This document shows positions 36,260-48,337 of a DNA stretch of 64,000 bases, piece by piece; within the stretch, counting starts at the first letter, position 1; each line of letters opens with the position of its first letter. The notes under the pieces are model-generated. The model had not been told where the DNA came from and ran no database searches. It was given only the letters and a program-made list of their open reading frames with translations. Source of the DNA: Petaurus breviceps papuanus (lineage: Eukaryota; Chordata; Mammalia; Diprotodontia; Petauridae). The translations under genes were made by a program, and so were the position numbers. The stretch is from the NCBI GenBank assembly GCA_028583685.1, contig JAMXIF010000043.1:5061146-5125145 (forward strand), in the 5' to 3' direction.

Positions 36260-38160
36260 ACCTGACTGAAGCAAATAACACCTCAAAAAATAGACTAAAT
36301 CAAACAGCAAAAGAGGCTCAAAAAGGCAATGACGAGAAGAATTCCTTAAAAGCCAAATTTGCCAGATGGAAAGAAAATCTCAAAAGATCACTGAAGAGAA
36401 TCATTCCTTCAGAATTATATTGGAGTAAATGGAAGCTAGTAACTTTTTGAGAAATGAAGATGCTATTAAAGAGATCCAAACAAATGAAAGAATAGAAGGC
36501 AATGTGAAATATCTCATTGGAAAAACCACTGACCTGGAAAATAGATCAAGGAGATAAATTAAAAATTATTGGACTACCTGAAAGCCATGATCAAAGTAAG
36601 AACCTAGAAATCATCCTCCAGGAAGTTCTAAAAGAAAGCTGCCCTGATGTTTTAGAACCAGAGGGCAAAATAGAGGTTGAAAGAATTCACTGATCACCTC
36701 CTGGAAAAGATCCGAAAAAGAAAACTCCTAGGAATATTATAGCCATGTTCCAGAACTCCCAGATGAAGGAGAGAATATTATAAGCAGCCAGGAAGAAACA
36801 ATTTGAATATTGTGGAAACACAGTCAAGATAAGACAAGATCTGGCAGCTTCTACATCGAGGGACTGAAGGGCTTGGAATATGATATTCTGAAGGTAAAAG
36901 GAGGTGGGATTAAAACCAAGAATAACCTATGCAGCAAAACTGAGCATCATGGTTCAGGGGAAAATATGGTCATGCAATGGAATAGAGGACTTTCAAGCAT
37001 TCTAGATGAAAAAAACAGAGTTGAATAGAAAATGTGACATTCAGATACAAGAAGCAAGAGAATCATGTGAAGGTAAACAAGGAAAAGAATAACTTATCAA
37101 AGTTGAAATGCTTATATTCCTACATGGAAAAATGATAATTTTAACTTATGAAACTTTTCTCAGTTTGAGAATAGTTCAAGGGAATAGAAATGTATGCACG
37201 CGCACACACATGTGTGTGCACGCACCTGTGTATGTACATATATACATATATGTATACATACGTGCATGTATATATAGTAGGGTATGTTGGCATATGAATA
37301 CATGTGTGTATATATGTTTACAGGTGTACATAGACAGAGCGCACAGGATCATTTGATCAATTGAATAGGAAGGGATGATACTTAACAGATGAAATTAAGA
37401 GGTGAAAGAGGAATATTATGAGAGGAGATGGGGAAAGACAGAATGCGGTAAATTATGTCATATAGAAGATGCAAGGGAAAACTGTTATGATGGAGGGGAA
37501 GAACAGGAAAGAAAAAGGAAAGAGTCAACCTTATTCTCATTGAATTTAGCTTAGGGATGGAATGACATACACATTGAGAGTAGGGGCGAAGGGCATGGGA
37601 GAGGGGATGATGATAGGGAGGGCAGGATGGGGCATCGGGAAGTTCATTTTGAAATTGTGAACCACACAATTTTGAAAAGGGCCAGGGTCAAAGTACAGAA
37701 TAGAACAAGTGGGGGGCAGGATAGGATGGAGGGAAGTAGAATCAGTATTTCACAACATATCCACTATGGAAATGTTTTTCATAGCTACACAAGTACAACT
37801 TATATTGAGTTGTTTATCTTCCCTGTAAGGGTGGGTGATGAGGGAGGAAGGGGAAAAAAAATCTGGAATTCAAAGTCTTAAAATCAAATGTTTAAAAAAT
37901 ATGTATTATTATTATTATCATTATTTTACATGCAACTGGGAAATAAGATATACAGAGATAGAGATCCATAGTGCCCTGCTGGAAAGTTGGAGGGGGGGAT
38001 GGGAGAAGTTATGGGAGAGAGAAGATTGGGAGAGGGGATATCCTGTGTGATTGCTGTTTTGGGGTGGTGGGTAGGGGAAAATGGGGAGAAAATTTGTAAC
38101 TCAAAATCTTGTGGAAATGAATGATGTAAACTAAAAATAAACAAAATTTATTTTAAAAAA
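36260..38160 (+). mobile_element. HAL1-type element B2 (5'-truncated)
   Basis: Plus strand. It enters within ORF1 at TTACCTGACTGAAGCAAATA and runs through the ORF1 C-terminal part (to about 37,075). A (CA)/(TG)/(TA) block lies near 37,197-37,275. The purine-rich tail (37,380-37,880) ends in CTCAAAATCTTGTGGAAATG, AATGATGTAAACTAAAAATA and an A-tail. ORF1 is broken by several stops. No ORF2. Confidence 0.8.
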
Positions 38161-38304
38161 GGATTTAAAAAATTGGAATTTTTCCCTTAGGATGTAAATT
38201 AATGTAGCCATTAGTAAATTCCTCAAATTTTCAGAAGGGACTTATTTTAAACCCTAATCCTAATTTCTACGTAGAGTAAAATACAATTTTTCTCCTTTAA
38301 TCTT

Positions 38305-38455
38305 TTGTTTTTCTTTTTGGAGGGGCAATTTTGGTTAAGTGACTTGCCCAAAGTCAAATGTCTAGTTAAGTGTTAAGTGTATAAGCCCGGATTTGAACTC
38401 TGGTCCTCTTGACTCCAGGGCAAGTGCTCTATTCACTGCACCACCTAGTCTTACC
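38305..38455 (-). repeat. WSINE-type SINE with 15-bp target duplication
   Basis: Minus-strand copy (CAGTGAATAGAGCACTTGCC, AAGTCACTTAACCAAAATTG). A perfect TTCTCCTTTAATCTT lies at 38,290-38,304 and 38,456-38,470. Confidence 0.9.
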
Positions 38456-38470
38456 TTCTCCTTTAATCTT

Positions 38471-41304
38471 AAACTAATTCTGCCTCCTTAATTCTCTTAA
38501 TTTATTTTGTGATTCTCCTGAAGATGAATTCTCTATAGCGGACAATTGCAGCTGGAATCCCCCTCCAGGTAGCCTCCCTCCTATGTCTCCAGTCTGCTTC
38601 CACCTTACTCCTTAATATGTAAGTATATGCATTCACATACACAGATATAAAACATACACATACATAAAATTTGGAACTTTGCTAATACTGCATTGTGTAG
38701 CTATTAATGCCCATTCCACTTTCCCCAAATTAGTCTCTGAGTTCTTTGAGGACATCTAGGATGCCTTATGATTCTAAAGGTAAACAGACTTTAGATAAAA
38801 CAAAACAAACAAAGCCCCTTGTACCTAGCTTTGTGGATGGTAACTAAATGCATCCATATTTTTGAAAGGGACCTTAAAAGTTATAAATATAACTTCAATT
38901 CATGGTCCTATTTTGGTTTCCTAGGACTAAATAGAATATAGTACAATAAATACCTTTTGTGCTTAATAAAAAGAAAGTATGGCATAGAGACTAGAGTACT
39001 GGAGTTTGATACAGAGATACCTACATAGAAATTCTACACTGACCCTTGTTTCCAATGTGACTATGTGTAGTTATTTGAACTCTCTGAGTCTCAGTTTCTT
39101 CGTCTTTAAAATGAATGGTTTGAACTAGAAAATCTCTAAAAATTCCTTTCAGTTCTAAATCTATGCTCATATGATAGTTTTAATCCCTCATTTTTACAAA
39201 GAAAGAAACTGAGGCCTGGAAAGGAAAAGTGAACTTCATAAGACCACATACTAAGTTCTCTGACTCCAAATCCAGAATTATTTTTATGCAACCAAGATGC
39301 TGTAGATATTCCTTCCAGCTTTTAAGAGAATTCCGTCATTTTAATTCATTAGTAACTTCTGCCCCTAAAAATCTATGCAGGGCCTAGTGAATAGAAACAA
39401 ACTCTGACAAATAGCTAGAAGACAAGAGTTAGAATTTGCATTACAATTTATTAATAATAACTTTTTTTTTCCTCAGCTTGAGTTGACGCTACCACAAAAA
39501 TAGTCAAAGGGGAAAAAAGAGCATGGGGCCTCCTGAATTTTAAATACAAATACCTTCAGCAATTGTAGCTGACCTTTGCAACATGACTACTTGTAATTTA
39601 AATTGATGACATCCTCCTTTAAAATGAAGGTGAAAAGGTTAATTAAGTGTACTATCAAAAAATCGGAAGGAAAATTCAAGCACAATTCAATTTCTGTTGG
39701 AGAAAATGAAACTCCTGCCTTTTAACATCTGCACAGAAGTTTGTTGTGTTGGTTTCTTTGTTTCTCTCTCAGTTCAACTATGCCCAAATTAGGGTAGAAG
39801 AAAGCTCTGGGTGCATCTGTGTGTTTGTTGGCTGTTCTGTGCCCTTTTTATAAAAGGATAGGAATAATCATAAAAATGACAATGGATATTTAAATAGCAC
39901 TTTTACTCTTGCAAAACATTTCATATAAATAACTGATTTAATATTGAAATATAATTCTGAGTTGGAGATCGGCAAGGAACGGTAAATAACTACGGGCTAG
40001 AATTTGAGGGCTACCAAAAAGCTTCTCTGACCTCCCAATTATATCCCTGATACTAATGTTATACTTCCCAACATTCTTGACCTTAGCATTCTTGATCTTA
40101 GACATAAAATAATTATCCACGCCAATTGCTTGTTCAAAGTTATCTAGACCCCACTTCATAATACACTATTGGAGAATTGGTTTTATTCCTCTCCCTTTCC
40201 CTGTGGCAAGTAAAAGATTTCATTTTATCACAACTACAATTGTTTAGTTTGTTTTTTTTCTTATGATCAGCTGAAAAATGGTTTACAAAAGATAAGCAGT
40301 TATATACAATTAAATTAAAAATATTCAGTAAACAGCTTATGTATAGAAAAGCTTGGTATTTGGGAAATATAAATGAAAAGCTATATGGTCCTTGTATTCA
40401 CAATTTTTGCCATGCCATTGGAAGGAGTTGAAAGATGGAGGAAGAAAAATACATACACTCACGAAGGATACAAGGAAGAAGGAAGTAAAACATGTATACA
40501 AATAGGTAGAAATAAAAGGAGAAAGTGATAAGAATAATTATGTATAAACAAAGTTATATGATCAACTAAAAAGGGAAAGATCACCTGAGCAATGCCTTAG
40601 AGGATTTCAGGTTTTAGAAATGTAAAATTGTTGCATTCCAAACATGTAGAATAACCTAAGAAAACACACAAAGGTGAGTAGGGGCTAGGGAGAAACTAGT
40701 GTTCCAATATGTCTAAACTAAGAATTTATGAAAGGTACAGGGAGAAATCAATCTGGAAAGGAGCTATATTATAGATACAGACAAAAGAGTTTGCTTTTTA
40801 TCCTGAAGGAAATGGGGAATGCTTGAAGGTTTCTGAGCACAGGAGTTTCTTTGAACAGATATGTACAAAATAATTAGGTGAATTTTGGCAACTTAGTGAA
40901 GAAAGGATTGGACGAAAGAGAATCTACTTCAGCTGCAAGAAGACTATTAGAATGGCTGAGGTGAGAATTATGAGTTGATGTTATAAGAATCCCAGGTAGG
41001 ATGTTGGAAGCAGAAGTGTGTGTGTGTGTGTGTGTGTGTGTGTTTACAGAACTGGCCAAGGAGTCTATTGGGGGGGAAGGAGGTAAGAGAAGGAAAAATT
41101 GAGTCAGATGTGCCTCTAAGGTTTCAAGCTTGAGTGATCAGCAGAGAGGCAGCACTATTGCAAGAAAAACGTAAGTTAAAAGGATAGAAAGTTATAGGGG
41201 GAAAGAAAGTTGGACATACTGAATTAGAGGGACTAGAATAGATAGAAGTGATAATTAAAGTCATGAGAAGAGCTAAGGGGTAGAAAAGGAGAGGACTGAG
41301 GTTT
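38471..41304. other. Intergenic with ancient repeats
   Basis: A MIR3-type SINE reads across about 38,975-39,290 (TCTGAGTCTCAGTTTCTTCG; GAAAGAAACTGAGGCCTGG). The stretch 40,560-41,160 has TTTTTATCCTGAAGGAAATG and GTTTCTGAGCACAGGAGTTT, a layout of an ancient LINE (perhaps L3/CR1 type). A (TG)n array is at 41,017-41,042. No gene. Confidence 0.5.
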
Positions 41305-41665
41305 ACTGTGCTTTAACTTTTGCACAGCATCATTTTCAAAACCCTAAAATGTAGGTACTTTATTATCCCCATTTTACATTTAGGGAAACTGAGGTTCTCA
41401 GGGTTTATACTGACTTGGCCATGATAGGGTGCCAGGTCTGGAATCAGGAAGACCTGAGTTCAAATCCAGTCTAAAGCACTTATTATCTGTGTGACCTTTG
41501 ACAAGTCACTTCACCCTTTTTACCTGAGTTTCTTCATATGTAAAATGAGCTGGAGAAGGAAATAGCAAACTACTCCAGTGTCTTTGCCAAAAAAAAAACT
41601 AAAATGGGGTAACTCAGTTTTGGAGTCAGCTGAAACAGCTGAACAATAACAACAGCAACAAATCT
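41305..41665 (+). repeat. MIR fragment followed by Mar1-type SINE
   Basis: MIR core TTATTATCCCCATTTTACAT, then TTAGGGAAACTGAGGTTCTC at 41,361-41,400. A 5'-truncated Mar1 follows (GGAATCAGGAAGACCTGAG, ATGAGCTGGAGAAGGAAATA, GCAAACTACTCCAGTGTCTT) ending in an (AAC)n-like tail near 41,660. Confidence 0.75.
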
Positions 41666-42144
41666 GTGATCAAAAAGCTAATAAAATTGTAAGGCATGAT
41701 TCAAATGCTGGTGTCCTGACTTAAAAGAAATGTAAGCAGGAATCAGTGAAAGAAATGAGAAGTTGTGGTCTTATAGGTAGGTAGGAGGAAAAAAAAGGGA
41801 GAATGTTGTAATGGAAAGATGACTGAATTTTCATTCAAAATATTTCAAAAAAATTCACTCCCTGCTACTTACCTTTTATTTGACTTTGCATGATTTCTTT
41901 TACTCTCTGTGCCTAAAAGGGATTTAAAGGGATTAAATTAGATGTTCTCTGGTGCTATTCACAACTACAGTTCCTCAAAATTTTCTCAGAATGAAGCCAA
42001 GTCAAGAGGGAGTATAAAAAATAAAAAGTGGTAAATAGGTTCCAATGTTTCAGAGTCAAAAAATGATGAGGTCTGAGAAAATCTCACTGGACTTATGAAT
42101 TCAAAGTCCAGTGGTGACTTTGGCATTTTAAAAAATAGAGTGGG
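41666..42144. other. Intergenic, nothing recognised
   Basis: AT-rich, no gene or clear repeat. Confidence 0.4.
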
Positions 42145-42345
42145 GGCGGCTAGGTGGAGCAGCGAATAGAGCACCAGCCTTCGAGTCAGGAGGTCCTAAG
42201 TTCAAATCTGGCCTCAGACATTTAATACTCACAAGCCATGTGACCTTGGGCAAGTCACTTAACCCCAATTGCCCTACCTTTCCCACTCCAAAAAAAAAAA
42301 AAAAAAAAAAAAAGAAGGAAAAGAAAAGAAAAAGAAAAAAAAAGA
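42145..42345 (+). repeat. WSINE-type SINE with a long A/GA tail
   Basis: GGGGGCGGCTAGGTGGAGCA, TCGAGTCAGGAGGTCCTAAG, then CAAGTCACTTAACCCCAATT and a tail of about 20 A followed by GAAA units. A tail of this type suggests a fairly young insertion. Confidence 0.88.
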
Positions 42346-43057
42346 GAGTAGTTAAGAATAAGCAGGATTACAAGTAGACTAAATAATGAATGAATGATAA
42401 GAAGGTAGAGTTGGCAATAGTAGGGAAGTATTTTTTGCTCCAAAAATTTAGGATTATAAAGAAATAAGTGTAATCAATATTCAAAATATGAACTCTTTTA
42501 ATACTAGAAGGATGTGTTCATGCCCCCAACTAAATATAAACTTTTGTAGATAAAAATTGTCCATAGTTCTTTCAGCCAACCCTTTATGAACTGTGTCTTC
42601 AAAACCCTGACCACCCTGGTCTTCATCACTGTAACTACCTCGCTAATAAATACGATTATCTGATGAGGTACACAGACACAAAAAAGGTCAGCTTCTTTCA
42701 AGTTTTCATATCCAGACCTCTCTTTTGGATCAAAGCCATGATTTCCCTCCATGTAAACATTTACAATTCAAATACTCTTGAAAAAAAGAGGATGACATAT
42801 TGTGCTTATTCTTCATTTAATCAATTGAGCTCATCAAGACACTTTCCTTTGTGACCTCATATGAACAGCATATTCTCTATGAAAGAGAAAGGAAGCTTTA
42901 CAAGTTCATAGGACCAAAGAGAAGACTGAGCATGCTAAAGACTAATTTCATTGACTTCACAATTTTGTCCTAGTATGGGACTCTGATTATCAAAGTTTAA
43001 ATTGAAAAAAATGCATCTGAATCATCATTTGCTGGCTGGGCATTTTTCATAAAGTTT
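42346..43057. other. Intergenic, nothing recognised
   Basis: AT-rich DNA up to the left target duplication of the L1. No gene. Confidence 0.45.
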
Positions 43058-43756
43058 TATATCCTTCATTTTATTTTTTCTTTCACTTTCTTTTATTTTT
43101 TTTGTTTTTATTAATTTGTTTTTTTACTTTTAGTTTACAAGATTCAGTTCCACAATCCCTTGAGTTGCAAATTTTCTCCCTTCCCTAATCTCCCCCACTT
43201 CCCCGACCAAGGCAGTGTGCAATCAAGTATAGGATCTGAAAATACTTTCACATTAGACATTAGTCAGATTATACACAAAGATTGTAAAGGATGGAATGGA
43301 CAATGGGAAAGAAGAAACAAAACCGAAAAAGAAAGAGAGCAGGTCGTTTGCTTCATTCTGCATTAAAACTCTGTTATTTCTAGTTCTTTCTCTGAATGTA
43401 GACATTTCCCTCCATCATGAGTCTTTGGGAGTTGTTATAACCCTGCATTGCTGTGAAGAGTCCAGTCTATCAAAGTTGGTTGTCACACATACATTGTGTC
43501 TGTAATTATGTACAGATTTCTCCTGGTTCTGCTCTTCTCACTAAGCATCAGTTCATAAAAGACTCTTCAGGTAAATATGAAGTTCATCTGCTCCTCATTT
43601 TTTATAGCACAATAATATTCCATTTTATTCATATAGCACAACTTGTTTAGCCATTCCCCAATTGATGGGCATCCCCTTAATTTGAAGCTCTTTTTGAGCT
43701 ACTATAAATATTTTTGTACATATGGGTCTTCCTCCCAATTCTATGATCTTTTTGGG

Positions 43757-43990
43757 TTACAACCCTAGAAGTGGTATTGCTGGGTAGAATGGTATGAAAT
43801 TATTTATAGCCATTTGGGCATAGGTCCAGATTGCTCTACAGAATGGTCGAATCAGTTTACAACTCCACCAGCAATGCATTAGTGTTCCAATTTGTCCACA
43901 TCCTCTCCAGCATTTGTCATTTACCTGTTTTGTCACCTTAGCCAATCTGACCAGTGAGATGTGGTACCTCAGAGTTGTTTTGATTTGCAT
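43757..43990 (-). pseudogene. L1 copy 1 ORF2 C-terminal remnant
   Basis: The frame carries the Cys-containing C-terminal part of L1 ORF2p, the protein with endonuclease and reverse transcriptase activity: CWRGCGQIGTLMHCWWSCKL then the conserved tail FYPAIPLLGL (family pattern YDPAIPLLGIYP). It is one open piece in a frame otherwise broken by many stops and by two large insertions. Confidence 0.85.
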
Positions 43991-44448
43991 TTCTCTACTC
44001 AGTGATTTAGAGGATTTTTTTCATATGTTTATAGATATCTTTAATTTCTTCCTCTGGAAACTGCCTGTTCATATCCTTTGATCATTTATCAATTGGTGAA
44101 TGACTTGTATTCTTATAGATTAGACCCAATTTTCTGAATAATTTTGAGATGAGGCCTTAATCAGAGACATTGGTTGTAAAAATTATTTCCCAGTTTTCCA
44201 CTTCCCTCTTAATCTTAGTTACATTGGCTTGCTTTGTACTGAAGCTTTTCAATTTAATGTAAAAATAATCCATTTTGTATTTTGTAATGCTCTCTAATTC
44301 TTGTTTGATCATAAATTCTTCCCCTTTCCATAAATCTGGCAGGTTAACTATTCCTTGCTTTACCAGACTGCTGACAGTATCAGCCTTTATACCTAGATCA
44401 TGCACCCATTTAGACTTGATTTTGGTATATGGTGTTAGATAATGGTTT

Positions 44449-44892
44449 TGAGTGCCCACCAGAAATTATACATTGGAGCCCCCTTAAATCCACTACAGGG
44501 GACCCCTACTGGGGTCCTTGAAAACCACCTAATAGGCTCCAATAGTAAAGAAATGTTTCACCTGTGTTGCTAAAAACATGCCACAGATTCCCACGGATTC
44601 AGGTCTGTTTCGCTTCAGGAGAAATAATACTAAGGCTTTGTTTCAATAAGAATAATACTGAGAATGTTTTGCTTCGATAAGAATAATACTGAGAAAGCTC
44701 CACGTCAATGGAAACAATGCTAACCCCTTAGAAATATGTTCTGTTGCCAGAATCACATTGTCTATAAAATTATGTCTAACAGAAAGCTTGAGGCTGTCTT
44801 TTGGTCTGAGAGGCAGTGCCGGCCGGTTAATAAACACTCCTATCAAATTATAATTGGCCCAGCTGTCCTGTTATGTCTTGCTGTCAATTACA
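44449..44892 (+). mobile_element. Solo LTR (444 bp) inside L1 copy 1
   Basis: L1 sequence breaks at GATAATGGTTT and resumes at GTCTATGTCC. Between lies a block beginning TGAGTGCCCACC and ending GTCAATTACA. GTTT and GTCT on either side fit a 4-bp target duplication with one change. On the plus strand it has TATAAA at 44,763 and AATAAA at 44,829 in the order expected of an LTR promoter and polyadenylation signal. A short direct repeat (aagaataatactgagaa at about 44,649 and 44,679) lies inside. It is a fossil with no viral genes, younger than the L1. The family is unknown. Confidence 0.65.
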
Positions 44893-46069
44893 GTCTATGT
44901 CCAGGTTCTGACACACTATATTCCAGTTTTCTTAGTAGTTTTTGTCAAATAGTGAGTTCTTATCCAAACAACTTGGGTCTTTGGGTTTATCAAACAATAT
45001 ATTACTATAGTCATTGACTGCTGAGTATCATGTACCCAATCCATTCCATTGATCCATTATTTTATTCCTCAGCCAATACAAAGTAATTCTGATGACTGCT
45101 GCTTTATAATACAGATTAAAATTTGTCATGGCTATGCCACCTTCCCTAGCATTTCTTTTCATTAATTCCCTTGATATTCTGGACTTTTTGTTTTTCCAAA
45201 TGAATTATGTTACTATATTTTCTAGCTCTATAAAATAATTTTTTTTGGTAAATTGATTGGTATGGCCCTAAATATGTAATTTAATTTAGATAAAATTGTC
45301 ATTTTTATTGTATTAGCTCTACTCAGCCATGAGCAATTCATGTGTTTCCAATTAGCTAGACCTGACTTTATTTCTATGAAAAGTGTTTTGTAGTTGTGTT
45401 CATAGAGGTCCTGAATCGGTTTTGGAAAGGTGATTCCCAAATATTTTATAAGGTCTACAGTAACTTTAAATGGAATTTCTCTTTCAATCATTTCATGTTA
45501 GATTTTGTTAGGAATATATGGGAATGCTAAGGATTTATGTGGGTTTATTTTATATCCTGCAACTTTGCCAAATTTATTTATTGTCACAAGTATTTTTTTT
45601 TACTTGATTCTCAAGGATTCTCTATGTCATCATATCATCTGCAAAGAGTGATAGTTTGGTCTCTTCTTTGCCTAATTTGATTCATTTGATTTCATTTTCT
45701 TCTCTAATTGCTACTGCTAACATTTCTAGTACCAGATTGAATAAGAGAGGTGATAGTATACATCATTGTTTCACCCCTGATTTTATTGGAAATGCTTCTA
45801 GCTAATCCTCATTACATATAGTACTTGCTGATGGCTTTAAATAGATGATACCTATTATTTTATGGAAGACTCCATGTATTCCTATGCTGTCTAGTGTTTT
45901 TAATAGGAATGGGTGTTATATTTTGTATTTTTTGTAACTATTAAGATAATCATATGGTTTCTGCTAATTTTATTGTGGATATGATCATTTATACTGATGG
46001 TTTTTCTAATATTAAACCATCCTTGCATTCCTGGAATAAATCCTACCTGATCAAAATGTATTATTCTTG

Positions 46070-47262
46070 GTGGAGTCAAGATGGCAGAGTAGAAGCAGTA
46101 CCTCCCCAGGGTTCCAGCTTCCACCTTCCCCAATCCATGTAAAAGGAGACTCTAAACAAACTTTGGAGCTGCAGAACCCACAAAATGACACAGAGAAGCT
46201 AACCTCCCACTGAGAACAGCCCAGCAGGAATCAGCCAGTGCAGCTCTTTGCAAGCTGAGCCCAGCCCCATGCCAAGGCTTTAGCTCCAGGGTGAGCCTGA
46301 GGGACTCCAAATCAGCAGCAGCTGCAGCCGTTTCCAGAGTTATCAACACATAGATGCAAAGGACAAAGTGAGAGGTCAGTATAGTTTGGTCTTTGGGACC
46401 AGTAAGTGGGAGTGCATGCCTTTTGCCTCTGGGGCGAGAAGCTGAAGAGATGCCAGCTGGCTCCATCGCCACTTGGCAGCTTAAGCTCTTGGCCTGCAGA
46501 GTGAAGGGGGACCAAGCACCAGTCTGAGGGGTAATCGCTCTTGCTTTAACCTGCTTGGATCTGGATTGTAGTCTGGGGTAGAAGTTCTGGGGTGTGTGTT
46601 CAGCTTGTCAGAGTGTGTGGAGACCTGAGAGAGGGCACCCATCTAATACCTCCAGCAGCAGAGAAAACACCAGAGTAAGAACCTACAAATCATACTCCAG
46701 GAAGTTCTAAAAGAAAACTGCCCTGATGTTTTAGAACCAGAGGGCAAAAGAGAGGTTGAAAGAACCCATTGATGACCTCCTGAAAAAGATCCCAAAAAGA
46801 AAACTCCTAGGAAAATTATAGCCAACCTCCAGAATTCCCAGATTAAGGAGAGAATGTTACAAGCAGCCAGGAAGAAACAATTCAAATATTATGGAAACAC
46901 AATCAGGATAACTCAGGATCTGGCAGCTTCTACACTGAGGGATCAAAGGGCTTGGAATATGATATTCTGGAGGTCAAAGGAGCTGGGATTAAAACCAATA
47001 GTCACCTACCTAGCAAAACTGAGTATCATGTTTCCGAGGAAAATATAGTCATTCAATGGAACAGAGGACTTTCAAGCATTCTTGCTGAAAAAGCCAGAGT
47101 TGAATAGAAAATTTGATATTCAGATACAAGAAGCAAGAGAAACATGAGAAGCTAAACAGGGAAAAGAAATCATAAGGAACTTATCAAAGTTGAACTTTTA
47201 ATATTCCTACATGGAAAAACAATAATTGTAACTTATGAAACCTTTCTCAGTAGTTGAAGGGA

Positions 47263-47336
<74 letters not shown>

Positions 47337-48053
47337 CTACAAATGAGGGTATATGGGCACATGAATACATATAGGAATGTGTGTATATATGTTTACAGGT
47401 ATACATAGATAGAGGGCACAGGACCAATTTAACAGGAAGGGATGATATATAAAGGTTGAAATTAAGAGGTGAGAGAGGAATATAATGAGAGGTGATGGGA
47501 AGAGACAGAATGAGGTAAACTATCTCACATAGAAGAGGCAAGGGGAAATGGTTCCACTGGAGGGGAAGTATAGGACGGCAAAAAGGAATGGAACAACCTT
47601 ATTCCCATTGAATTTGGCTTGATTAGGGAATGAAATACACACTAAATAGGTTATCTCACCCTACAGAAGAGTAAGGGGGAAGGGAATGAGAAGGGGGAAT
47701 GATGGCAGAGACGGCAGGCTGGGGGGGGAGGGAAGTTGGAAGCACCCAATTTATAAAGGGACAAGATCAAAATAGAGAATAGAACAAGTGGGAGGTGGGA
47801 TAGGAGGGAGGGAAATATGGTCAGTCTTTTACAATATATCTACTATGTTATTGTTTTGCATTAGCCATACATGTACAACCTATAGTGAACTGCTTATCTT
47901 CCCAGTAAGGGTGGGTGACGAGGGAGGAAGGGAATGAATCAGGAATTAAAAGTTTTAAAATAAAATGTTTAAATATGTGTGTGTGTGTGTTTACGTGTGC
48001 ATGTGCGTGTGCGTGTGTGTGTATGTATGTATATATATATATGTGTGTGTGTG

Positions 48054-48084
<31 letters not shown>

Positions 48085-48337
48085 TATTATTCATACTATT
48101 TTACATGTAATCGGGAAATAATATATACAGGCACTGGGGTATAGACATCCCCTGGAAAAGTCAAAAGGGGTATGTGAGAAAATAAGGGAGAGAGCAGATT
48201 GGAGGAGGGGATATCCTGTGGGACTGCTATTTTGGGGTGGTGGGCAGAGGAAAAATGGGGAGAAAATTTTTAACTCAAAATCTGGCAGAAATGAATGATG
48301 CAAATCAGAAGTTAATAAATCATTTGAAAAAATTATA
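46070..48337 (+). mobile_element. HAL1-type element C with intact 5' start, nested in L1 copy 1
   Basis: A perfect 11-bp target duplication TATTATTCTTG (46,059-46,069 and 48,338-48,348) defines the ends. The element is 2,268 bp and runs opposite to its host L1. It starts GTGGAGTCAAGATGGCAGAG, an L1-like promoter start with a YY1-type site (CAAGATGGC). The 5' UTR ends near 46,675 and joins directly to the late ORF1 region (46,676-47,147). About 680 bp present in copy D, including the ORF1 start and coiled coil, are missing. A (TA)n(TG)n array is at 47,264-47,328, the purine-rich tail follows with a second (TG)/(TA) array at 47,973-48,081, and the terminus is TCAAAATCTGGCAGAAATGA with an A-tail. 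It cannot make full ORF1p. Confidence 0.92.
46854..47147 (+). pseudogene. HAL1 copy C ORF1 C-terminal domain
   Basis: This is the nucleic-acid-binding C-terminal domain of L1 ORF1p: MLQAARKKQFKYYGNTIRIT then QDLAASTLRDQRAWNMIF and AKLSIMF. The stop is at 47,145-47,147 after IQEARET. One frame covers 46,854-47,048, then it breaks. By hand count it agrees with the ORF1 of the host L1 (49,880-50,062) at about 42 of 60 positions. Confidence 0.85.
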
